Shown in pieces: positions 24,409-31,439 of a stretch of DNA of 44,002 nt. A model generated the notes under the pieces. It did not search any database. It was not told where the DNA came from and saw nothing but the letters and a program-made list of their open reading frames with translations. The position numbers and the translations under genes are program-made. The DNA is from Nitrospirota bacterium (GTDB lineage: Bacteria; Nitrospirota; Leptospirillia; Leptospirillales; Leptospirillaceae), in assembly GCA_021840555.1 (NCBI GenBank), contig JAKBXW010000005.1, positions 1-44,002 of the forward strand. The letters are read 5' to 3'. Each line of letters begins with the position of its first letter. The first letter of the stretch is position 1.

Positions 24409-24809
24409 TCATTCCTCCTTAATTGAATTGAGAATTTGTGATTGAACTTAAGATTCTGAATGGATAGTCGTTCCTCTTCCCCCGGATTCGCCTCCTTCAC
24501 ATCCTGCCCTGCTTCCGCACCGACGAATTCCCTCTTGTTGTTGGCACTGATCGATGATGGCGCCAGACGGGTCTCGGCTCATCAGCAACAAACTGTATCT
24601 GGGGACCTCGGCAAAAAAACATCTAAAACAGTATATGCAAGCAAACTGGTAAATTGTATTAAGAATTCTTTGGTATATCAAGTCCCTCTGAAAAAAAACT
24701 TTTAAGACCAGACTTCTTTGTGATAGGATAGGTGAACTGATCACAAATTTTATTCGTTACGAAATCCTCCGGTGGTGAAGATCCTGTCAAATGGGTTTGG
24801 AGAACAGCT
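24409..24809. other. Intergenic region between divergent genes
   Basis: About 400 bases without a convincing gene. The part from 24590 to 24760 is AT-rich and holds an inverted repeat (TTGTGAT 24718-24724 and ATCACAA 24740-24746, 15 bases apart). A weak rnr promoter is possible with TAGGAT at 24724-24729, but its -35 is poor. No known RNA family was recognised. Confidence 0.5.
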
Positions 24810-27077
24810 TTGGATTTGCCTGAAAAAAAGAGACGCCGGCGGCGCCGGAAGCCAGGAGGCGGATCTCAAGGAGGTGAGCCCAAACCATTGAACCCCACCG
24901 CTGGGGGATCCGCGCCCTGGGTCGACCGCATCGTTTCCGAGCTTTTGTCTTCCGCTGAGCATTTGCTGTCCCGAGATATTCTTCTTCGTAGGCTTTTACC
25001 AAAAAAAAATCGGAATCTGAGGGCGGAAGCTGAATCTGCACTTGAGGGTCTCGTGGGGGCCGGAACGGTCTTACGCCTTCCTGACGGTCGCCTTTCTCTT
25101 CCGTCGCGTCTCCCTTCCCTGACGGGACGCCTGGATGCCAACAGGGACGGATACGGGTTTGTCATCGATCCCGAGGGTAAGAAGGACGTTTTTGTCCCAG
25201 CCCATTTTCTTTCCGGTGCCATCGATGGAGACACGGTGATCTGTCATATTACCGGAGAGGACTCCCGGGGGCGCCGGGAAGGAGTGGTGACAAAAATTGT
25301 CTCCCATAGTCGGACCGATTTCCCCGGCCTTCTCATTCGGACGGAAGGGGGACTTTTTGTCCGGCCCCGTGATGCCAGGATCCGGCATCTTTTTCGGGTC
25401 GAGGATCCCCTCCCTCCCCTGCCGGAAGGAGAGGGAACCCTTGTTGTCCTGACGGTGACCACTTATCCGGATGAAGCCGCAGTTCCGTCCGGCCGTATCG
25501 TCTCTGTTCTGGGTGTGGACGGAGATCCTGCCATCGATACCGATCTGGTTATCGCTTCCTTCGGTCTCCCCCTCGCCTTTCCCCCTGAAGTCGAAGAGGC
25601 GGCACAGCACCGTGCTGCCTCGGTCAAGATCGTTCCTGAAGGAGATCGCGCGGATATGCGCACTCTTGACGTTGTGACCATCGACGGAGATTCGGCCAAA
25701 GATTTCGACGACGCCATATCCCTCGTCGAAAACTCCGATGGAACCTGGACTCTGGGAGTTCACATCGCGGATGTCTCGACCTATGTGCTTCCGGGTTCGC
25801 CGCTTGACAGGGAGGCTTTTGCCAGAGCCACAAGCGTGTACTTTCCGGACAGAGTGGTCCCGATGTTCCCGGAGGTTCTTTCAAACGGGGTCCTTTCTCT
25901 CAATCCCGACGAGGACCGTCTGGCCCGTTCCGTTTTTGCAAAAATCGGAACCGACGGCTCCGTTGTCGACTGGTCGGTGACCCCGTCGGTCATCAGGAGC
26001 CGGAAGCGCATGACTTATTCCGAGGTCCACCGGTGCCTTGCGGGGGAGCCTTCGGAGGAATACCGCCCCTGGGGATCCTTGCTGGAGGAGTTGTGGCGCG
26101 TGGCACAACTCCTTCGAAGGCGACGGATGGAAAAGGGAAGTCTGGACTTTGATCTTCCTGAGCCAGAAATCGTCCTGGATCTCCGGGGTGAACCCGTCGA
26201 CATTCTCCGCTCTCCCCGATATATGTCTCACCAGCTTATCGAAGAGTTCATGTTGCTGGCGAACACACTCGTGGCTTCCCGATTGTCTGAACGCTTGGGA
26301 ACGGCCATTTTTCGCGCCCACGAGTCTCCGTCTCCCGAGCGGATTGAAAATCTCTATTCCTTTCTGGACTCGCTCGGGGTGACTGTCGCCCGGCACGACC
26401 CGGTGACTCCCCGGGACCTTTCCATGATTCTCGAAAAAACCCGCGGAACGGCCGTCGAGCACCCCGTCCATTACGCGGTTCTTCGTTCCCTCAAGCAGGC
26501 GCGCTACGACGAGCGACCACTCGGCCATTTCGGTCTGGCCTTTTCGGACTATACCCATTTCACTTCCCCTATCCGACGCTATCCCGATCTGGTGGTCCAT
26601 CGCCTTCTGTCCCTCTCCTCCCAAGCCGGGAAAGAGGCCCTTCTTCCGGCTCCGCTTTCCAGAGTGGCCCAGCATTGCTCCGAAAAGGAGCGCAAGGCGA
26701 CAGAAGCTGAGCGTATGGCGATCGATTTCAAGAAGGTCCGATTCATGTCCCGCCATCTTGGAGAAAGCTTCGACGGTCGAATCACCGGAGTGGCCTCCTA
26801 CGGAATTTTCGTCGAGCTTGTCCCATTTTTTGTGGAGGGTCTTATTCCGATCAGCCAGCTTGGAAAGGACTATTACGAATATCGGGAGGACCGGCACCAG
26901 ATTCGTGGAGAAAGAACGGGAAGGACCTTCTCTGTGGGGGATGCCCTTCGGGTGACGGTCGCGAAGGTCGATTTTCAGCGTCTCCGGTGCGATTTCGTCC
27001 TTGAAGAGGAGGCGGAAAACCTCTCGGATTCCCGGGGATCCAATAAAAAGCGACGGTATGGGCGTCGGGGACGGTGA
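24810..27077 (+). CDS. rnr: Ribonuclease R
   Basis: Exoribonuclease of 755 residues that degrades structured RNA 3' to 5'. A very basic N-terminus (KKRRRRRRK) precedes cold-shock domains (TGRLDANRDGYGFVID). The RNB catalytic domain carries the Asp cluster GDSAKDFDDAI and the segment FALGFSDYTHFTSPIRRYPD in the form GLAFSDYTHFTSPIRRYPDL. An S1 domain ends it (GRITGVASYGIFVELVPFFV). The start is TTG at 24810 with GGAGA at 24799-24803. No ATG fits this frame nearby. It stands alone and is probably a single transcription unit. Confidence 0.93.
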   Translation: MDLPEKKRRRRRRKPGGGSQGGEPKPLNPTAGGSAPWVDRIVSELLSSAEHLLSRDILLRRLLPKKNRNLRAEAESALEGLVGAGTVLRLPDGRLSLPSRLPSLTGRLDANRDGYGFVIDPEGKKDVFVPAHFLSGAIDGDTVICHITGEDSRGRREGVVTKIVSHSRTDFPGLLIRTEGGLFVRPRDARIRHLFRVEDPLPPLPEGEGTLVVLTVTTYPDEAAVPSGRIVSVLGVDGDPAIDTDLVIASFGLPLAFPPEVEEAAQHRAASVKIVPEGDRADMRTLDVVTIDGDSAKDFDDAISLVENSDGTWTLGVHIADVSTYVLPGSPLDREAFARATSVYFPDRVVPMFPEVLSNGVLSLNPDEDRLARSVFAKIGTDGSVVDWSVTPSVIRSRKRMTYSEVHRCLAGEPSEEYRPWGSLLEELWRVAQLLRRRRMEKGSLDFDLPEPEIVLDLRGEPVDILRSPRYMSHQLIEEFMLLANTLVASRLSERLGTAIFRAHESPSPERIENLYSFLDSLGVTVARHDPVTPRDLSMILEKTRGTAVEHPVHYAVLRSLKQARYDERPLGHFGLAFSDYTHFTSPIRRYPDLVVHRLLSLSSQAGKEALLPAPLSRVAQHCSEKERKATEAERMAIDFKKVRFMSRHLGESFDGRITGVASYGIFVELVPFFVEGLIPISQLGKDYYEYREDRHQIRGERTGRTFSVGDALRVTVAKVDFQRLRCDFVLEEEAENLSDSRGSNKKRRYGRRGR

Positions 27078-27099
27078 TCCCCGGGCGGGATCGTTCAGC

Positions 27100-27495
27100 C
27101 TAGTTTGAAAGGGGAGACTGGGCCGCCTTGATTTCGTTGGCGGCAGTCGTAAGGTCCGCGCTGCTCTTGTCGAACATGTTCTTGGCCCAGACGGGATTTC
27201 CGATTTTTTGATATTCCTGGGCCGAAGAGAGACGACTCCTCGCCGCATCAATATATTTCATGGCTGCGACGATGTGATTTTGCAGGTCGGCTTGTTTCCT
27301 TGCCTCCTTTTCGGAGCCCTGGGCCGCCGCCCGATAGTTGTACGCCGCATTCTGGTGGTTGCCAATGAAGGCATTTGTTTGGGCGCAGGCACTCAGACCG
27401 AGGAGCGAGAGGCCAAGGAGGGCCACCGGCTTTCGACCGATATTGAGCCATAAAGATCGGTCTTCTGCGGAAGAGACCTTAAAGAGCGTAGCCAT
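27100..27495 (-). CDS. DUF4398-like lipoprotein
   Basis: Lipoprotein of 131 residues, lipobox LSAC with Cys37. The mature part is an Ala/Gln/Lys-rich helix (AAYNYRAAAQGSEKEARKQA, SSADLTTAANEIKAAQ), like DUF4398 proteins that are often found near OmpA-like lipoproteins. ATG 27495 has GGAGG upstream and a good promoter. It diverges from the 27633 lipoprotein operon. Confidence 0.7.
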   Translation of the reverse strand: MATLFKVSSAEDRSLWLNIGRKPVALLGLSLLGLSACAQTNAFIGNHQNAAYNYRAAAQGSEKEARKQADLQNHIVAAMKYIDAARSRLSSAQEYQKIGNPVWAKNMFDKSSADLTTAANEIKAAQSPLSN

Positions 27496-27522
27496 GAGTC
27501 CTCCAGCTTAAGGTGTTAGAGA

Positions 27523-27551
27523 ATTTTAGGTGTGAACCTCTGATTCTTCAA
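27523..27551 (-). promoter_or_regulatory. Predicted promoter of the 27495 lipoprotein
   Basis: On the minus strand TTGAAG (27546-27551) and TAAAAT (27523-27528) are spaced by exactly 17 bases. Transcription would start near 27516, about 20 bases before the ATG. Confidence 0.6.
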
Positions 27552-27632
27552 TCATTGGGGATTAGTCTTATCACAACCTCAGGACAGGGTTCAATACAAG
27601 TGGCGAATAAAAGGCCGGACGCTTGCGGTAAG

Positions 27633-28814
27633 ATGATTTTTCTGAACGGGTTCTGGAAAAGGAATCTTCATTTTCTTCGTACCGGGATTTTAGCCGGAGG
27701 AGCTTTACTTTTTCTCTCCTCCTGCGCTTCTTTTTCCAAAAGCATACCCACAGTGTCAGAGCCTGGAACACTCTACCGGACCTCGATGATGGACGCGGCA
27801 GTATATTCCCGCCTTCTCGTCTCATCAATCGAGTGTACGCCACGCTATCTGAACGTGAGAGGGGTGGTGGAGGGTCAAAAACCCAATTCAGGGCAGATTC
27901 TGCGCGTCAGAATAGAAAAAAACTGGGGTCCCGGCTTCGATCTTTCCCGTAAAAGAGCTGTTCTACCCCTGTCGGCCGTCATCGAAATCCGAAAGGACGA
28001 CCACTGGTCGAGACGGACAGTCCATGGGTTTGTCGAATTCAGGGATCTTTCGGCCTGCCGCATCCGGAGGGCCGCATTCGTTCCTTCGGATGATTCTTCC
28101 GTTCTCGAGCCCCCGCTCTGGATCATGGACGTCGCGCCATCCCCACGCGGGTTCTGGAGGCCTCGCCTGGTTATTCTCAATGCCTACCGGGCGCTTCTCA
28201 ATGAAACCATATCGGTGGTGGGACCGGTTCCCTTCCGAACTCCCGGACACTTTTACCACCCGGTCTCTCTTGTGAACGGGGTCGTCCAGAGGAAGGATCT
28301 TCTTCGGGGAGTGTCGCCACCCGATTTCTCCGGGCGTCTCAGGGCCACCCTTTGGTTGAAAGGAAAGGACCAGGAACTTAAAATAATAGGAAGCGGGAAT
28401 TCGGGACTCTTCGAGCTCAGGTCGGACCACACGCGGGGAGTGGGGATTTTTCTTCCTTATCCGAAGCCTTTCTACCGATTTCCAGCGAGAAGATACCGGA
28501 TGGCCCTTGCTGGGAGTCTGCTGGTTGACGGGCCCTTCGCTTTCGAAGGGAGACTCGACTTTGATCGGGCCGGTCAGACGGTTTCTCTCTCCGGAAGAAT
28601 TAATGAAGCGGGTGCGGTCGTTTCGGACTATCAGGCTCAGGTCCCCTACCGGATCGGGGGAGCCACCCGTTTTGCTCTTCCTGGGGAGGTTGACTTCTCG
28701 TTTTCCTTCAACCATCGCAGGGTCGACCTTGTCATGTTGCCGGATGCCAACCGCAGGGTATACTGGCTGGGGGCCCTGAACCAGAATCTATTGGGAATGG
28801 CGGATCCAACATGA
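27633..28814 (+). CDS. Large lipoprotein, unknown
   Basis: Predicted lipoprotein of 393 residues from ATG 27633, lipobox LSSC with Cys31. The body shows no family I recognise. It appears beta-rich, with repeated stretches such as FSGRLRATLWLKG, FEGRLDFDRAGQTVSLSGRI and VDFSFSFNHRRVDLVM that could be strands of a sandwich or barrel. GTG 27600 is an alternative start, and neither has a strong ribosome-binding site. The stop overlaps the next gene (ATGA), giving a three-gene unit with a small membrane protein and an Slp-like lipoprotein. Confidence 0.65.
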   Translation: MIFLNGFWKRNLHFLRTGILAGGALLFLSSCASFSKSIPTVSEPGTLYRTSMMDAAVYSRLLVSSIECTPRYLNVRGVVEGQKPNSGQILRVRIEKNWGPGFDLSRKRAVLPLSAVIEIRKDDHWSRRTVHGFVEFRDLSACRIRRAAFVPSDDSSVLEPPLWIMDVAPSPRGFWRPRLVILNAYRALLNETISVVGPVPFRTPGHFYHPVSLVNGVVQRKDLLRGVSPPDFSGRLRATLWLKGKDQELKIIGSGNSGLFELRSDHTRGVGIFLPYPKPFYRFPARRYRMALAGSLLVDGPFAFEGRLDFDRAGQTVSLSGRINEAGAVVSDYQAQVPYRIGGATRFALPGEVDFSFSFNHRRVDLVMLPDANRRVYWLGALNQNLLGMADPT

Positions 28815-29035
28815 TCCCCCTGGAGGCAGAATTGGACACTGACAACGAGGGGAAAAAGCCCGAATCCGCTCCTGGGGAGCCGGATTCCCTCGAGTTCACG
28901 CCGAGACGGGCCAAACTTCTCGGAATTTTTTTCCGGATTTTCACGATTCTCGAGTTTGGTTTTCTGGGGTTCATCATTTTCGATCTTTTCAGGAAATACA
29001 TCATTACCGGCAATCTGGACTGGTGGAAAAAGTGA
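28811..29035 (+). CDS. Small single-span membrane protein, unknown
   Basis: Protein of 74 residues. An acidic N-terminal half (Glu/Asp-rich to about residue 30) precedes one hydrophobic segment (LGIFFRIFTILEFGFLGFII) and a short basic tail. No family recognised. It overlaps the lipoprotein before it by four bases and the Slp-like gene after it by 13 bases, so the three are coupled in translation. Confidence 0.65.
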   Translation: MIPLEAELDTDNEGKKPESAPGEPDSLEFTPRRAKLLGIFFRIFTILEFGFLGFIIFDLFRKYIITGNLDWWKK

Positions 29036-29583
29036 TTTCCCAGGGACCCGCGAGAATCATTCGGGTCCTGTTGATTTTCTTTCCGGTTATCCTGTCCACA
29101 GGCGGTTGCGCGATCTTCAATCCGCCCACATTTACCGAAAGACAGCTTTCCGGGGTCGACACGACGCTTTCCTACAGCGCCATCCTTCACAACCATCGGG
29201 AGCTTGAGGGACAAAAGGTGGTCGTTGGCGGCCGGACGGTCCATCTCGACAACCGGACCACGAGGGCCTATGTCCAGCTCGATCCGGCACCTCTTGACCG
29301 CAATTTCAGGCCAGGGGCTCCCGATGCCACCTCGGGACTTCTTCTTCTCGTCTTCCCCTATCCCGTCGACCCTTCCGCATTGCGTGATGGACAGCGTATC
29401 ACCGTCATCGCGACAGTCCGCCGAATGAAGCGGCCTGCCCTGACCGACAGCGGCCGGACCCTGCGCCTTGTGACCCTCGACGTCCTCTTCCTGCACACCT
29501 GGGTTCCGGAGACCGCCATCATGGGAGGCTCTCCCTATCCCGTCATGACCCCAGGATTCACCGGCCCCTATCAGGTTCCCTGA
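29023..29583 (+). CDS. Slp-like outer-membrane lipoprotein
   Basis: Lipoprotein of 186 residues from GTG 29023 (GTG 29032 is possible), lipobox TGGC with Cys29. The mature chain shares the layout of the Slp family. It has a short strand set around LEGQKVVVGGRTVHLD, then a PLD...RP-type segment (APLDRNFRPGAPDATSG), then FPYPVDPSALRDGQRITVIA. Slp in E. coli is induced by carbon starvation and acid, which would suit an acidophile, though that is inference. The last 26 bases overlap the converging HAD gene. Confidence 0.72.
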   Translation: MEKVISQGPARIIRVLLIFFPVILSTGGCAIFNPPTFTERQLSGVDTTLSYSAILHNHRELEGQKVVVGGRTVHLDNRTTRAYVQLDPAPLDRNFRPGAPDATSGLLLLVFPYPVDPSALRDGQRITVIATVRRMKRPALTDSGRTLRLVTLDVLFLHTWVPETAIMGGSPYPVMTPGFTGPYQVP

Positions 29584-30235
29584 GCCACTCTCCCAGTTCG
29601 TCAAGACTGTCGAAAAGAAGATCTGGACGAAGCGGCGCAAGCTCAACTCGCCGATGGGTCCCTGTCGTCAGGAGGCAAATCCGGCATCCCGCCTTCCGGG
29701 CGGCCAGAAAATCGAATGGAGAGTCTCCCACGAAAAGAAGATTTTCCGGGCGTGTTTTCAGGGTTTTCGCCGCAGAGACGATCATATCCGGATAGGGCTT
29801 GAGCGGAAGTCCGTCTCCTTCGCCCAGGCAAAGTGGAAGGAGGGCGTTCCATCCGAAGTGGCGGATTATTTCGCGTGCAGACCGACCGAGCTTGTTTGTG
29901 ATCACCCCTTGCGGGAGTCCTCGCCGGAAAATCTTCTCAAGCAAATCCGGAGCTCCTGGCATGGGATGGGTCCTTTCCAGAAAGATGGTTTCGTAATGCT
30001 CACGAAAGATGGCGGTCCCCCGAGAGACCGAAGCGTTGGGCAAAAGGCGGGCCACGGAGACGTCGAGGGCCCCCCCGACCAAAGCGAGAGTATCGGTTTC
30101 GGACAATTCCCTGTCCAGGCCGAAATGGCGAAGCATGTGGTTGAATGAATCCCGGATGGGAGTGAAGGAATCGGCGAGAGTTCCGTCGAGATCGTACAGG
30201 ATGGTGTCAATGGAGGAAGGAGAAAACGAATTCAC
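29558..30235 (-). CDS. HAD-family phosphatase (phosphoglycolate phosphatase-like)
   Basis: Hydrolase of 225 residues with the DxD motif YDLDGTLADS (Asp15, Asp17), the TNK motif GVITNKLG and the acidic GDSPFDFLAARKAG. The cap domain and overall length match Gph-type phosphatases, which remove phosphate from 2-phosphoglycolate. Pyrophosphatase or sugar-phosphate activity cannot be ruled out. The start is GTG at 30235, only 22 bases after the 3' end of tRNA-Glu on the same strand, so it may be cotranscribed with the tRNA. Confidence 0.85.
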   Translation of the reverse strand: MNSFSPSSIDTILYDLDGTLADSFTPIRDSFNHMLRHFGLDRELSETDTLALVGGALDVSVARLLPNASVSRGTAIFREHYETIFLERTHPMPGAPDLLEKIFRRGLPQGVITNKLGRSAREIIRHFGWNALLPLCLGEGDGLPLKPYPDMIVSAAKTLKTRPENLLFVGDSPFDFLAARKAGCRICLLTTGTHRRVELAPLRPDLLFDSLDELGEWLREPDRGR

Positions 30236-30257
30236 GATATTCCCGGGACATGCTGGT

Positions 30258-30333
30258 TGGTGGTCCCAACGGGGTTCGAACCCGTGTTTCCGGCGTGAGA
30301 GGCCAGCGTCCTAGGCCACTAGACGATGGGACC
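30258..30333 (-). tRNA. tRNA-Glu (anticodon CUC)
   Basis: A full cloverleaf of 76 bases including an encoded CCA. The acceptor stem GGTCCCA pairs with TGGGACC. The anticodon stem-loop is CTGGC-CTCTCAC-GCCGG, giving anticodon CTC. The T arm reads GTTCGAA. The body resembles bacterial tRNA-Glu (CGTCTAGNGGCCTAGGACG). Confidence 0.95.
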
Positions 30334-30352
30334 CAACGTAGTCGAGAAAGGG

Positions 30353-30358
30353 ATTATA
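30353..30358 (-). promoter_or_regulatory. -10 element upstream of tRNA-Glu
   Basis: A perfect TATAAT stands about 20 bases before the tRNA 5' end on the minus strand. The -35 at normal spacing (TTTCTT) is poor. Transcription from here would give a short 5' extension removed by RNase P. Confidence 0.5.
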
Positions 30359-30672
30359 GCGTATCGGGGACTGGAAAGAAACTGTCTTCGGAAAAAAAGA
30401 TCAACAGGAATGAGCGGAGGAGTGCTCCCGAAGATATTTTAGTCTGAGAGTTTTTAAAGGAAATCATCCATCTTTTATGTAATAAAACTTACAAAATTGT
30501 CATCCATGTGTTTTTTTGGTTCTCTTTTCATGATTTTGCCAGCTCAGTGTTATTGCGTTTTCTTTATGAATGAGAAATGGCATGACGATTGCTATACCAT
30601 GAGCATTGTGAACTGCGATGCGTTAGAGGGAACGTGATCCTTTGATAGAAGATTCTGGTCGGGAGGTTTGAT
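30359..30672. other. Intergenic region
   Basis: About 310 bases of mostly AT-rich DNA with no convincing gene. There is a T-run near 30511-30517, but I see no good terminator stem and no clear promoter for the lipoprotein downstream. GGGAGG at 30661-30666 is the ribosome-binding site of that gene. Confidence 0.5.
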
Positions 30673-31323
30673 ATGGGACAGCACAGAGGATTCGGCCGAA
30701 GGTTTTTTTCGGGGCTTCTCGTGAGCCTGGGGATGGCTCTGGCTGCTTGTCAGAGCACGGAAGCGGGTGCCGTCATGGCGCTTGAGGAGGAGGGAGAGCC
30801 AGCACGCCATGTCGTTCGGAAGATCGTCGGGGGAGTCGTGATGAAGGTGGTGAAACATCCGGGAGTTCAAAGCGTGGCGCTTCAGATCCGGGAGACCAGG
30901 GTTTCGCCGTCCGGGCGGCCTCTCTGCCAGGCACCGACCGGGCGCATTCTCTCTCTCGGAAGCGTTCAGGCCCTCTTTGCGGGGGATCCCAAGCGTCTTA
31001 GGAGCGCCATGGTTGTCACGGGAGATCCTGAAACACCCCGTCTTGGAAATCTTCGCCCCGGCGATTGTGTCTCCGTTGCCCCGGACGAGCTGGACAGGCC
31101 CAGGACCATTGTCCGGTCCTCGATCGAGATCGAAAAATCGGCTCCCCTTGCCCGGGGGGAGGATCGCCTAGGAAAGGGTATCGTGGAAATCTGGGCCACT
31201 CTTTCACCGCCTCCTACTGTGGCGGCAAAGCTGAAAAAGCTCTCGGACCCTCTCCGAAGGACGGCCTCGGCGCTCAAGCCCTCTTACAGGATTCCTCTCC
31301 ACCCGTCAGCACAGCCGGCCTGA
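30673..31323 (+). CDS. Lipoprotein, unknown
   Basis: Predicted lipoprotein of 216 residues, lipobox LAAC with Cys26. ATG 30673 is preceded by GGGAGG. The body has no recognised family. It contains a segment VALQIRETRVSPSGRPLCQ with three Cys in the mature chain besides the lipidated one, and a C-terminus rich in Lys, Pro and Ser. It lies upstream of the RND gene but has a separate promoter between them. Confidence 0.7.
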   Translation: MGQHRGFGRRFFSGLLVSLGMALAACQSTEAGAVMALEEEGEPARHVVRKIVGGVVMKVVKHPGVQSVALQIRETRVSPSGRPLCQAPTGRILSLGSVQALFAGDPKRLRSAMVVTGDPETPRLGNLRPGDCVSVAPDELDRPRTIVRSSIEIEKSAPLARGEDRLGKGIVEIWATLSPPPTVAAKLKKLSDPLRRTASALKPSYRIPLHPSAQPA

Positions 31324-31368
31324 TGGGGGGCCTGCATGCCTCATTTCAGGATGTTCTGAGTTTCTTGA

Positions 31369-31397
31369 TTGTCTTGACTGGCTTCCCCGGGTAAGAT
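31369..31397 (+). promoter_or_regulatory. Predicted promoter of the RND pump operon
   Basis: TTGTCT (31369-31374) and TAAGAT (31392-31397) are spaced by 17 bases. The leader would be about 36 bases, and no strong ribosome-binding site precedes the ATG at 31440. Confidence 0.45.
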
Positions 31398-31439
31398 GAA
31401 GGGCATGACAACCCTTCCCAACACCCAACCAGTTCGTTG

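Noticed and set aside
24540-24600. CTGATGAG on the minus strand (24578-24585), like the core of a hammerhead ribozyme
   Set aside because: The matching GAAA core and the three stems are absent.
24448-24744. 98-residue minus-strand frame in the intergenic region before rnr
   Set aside because: No ribosome-binding site, strange composition and overlap with the AT-rich control region.
25881-27251. 456-residue minus-strand frame opposite rnr
   Set aside because: Antisense shadow of the catalytic part of RNase R, extending into the next gene; no recognisable domain.
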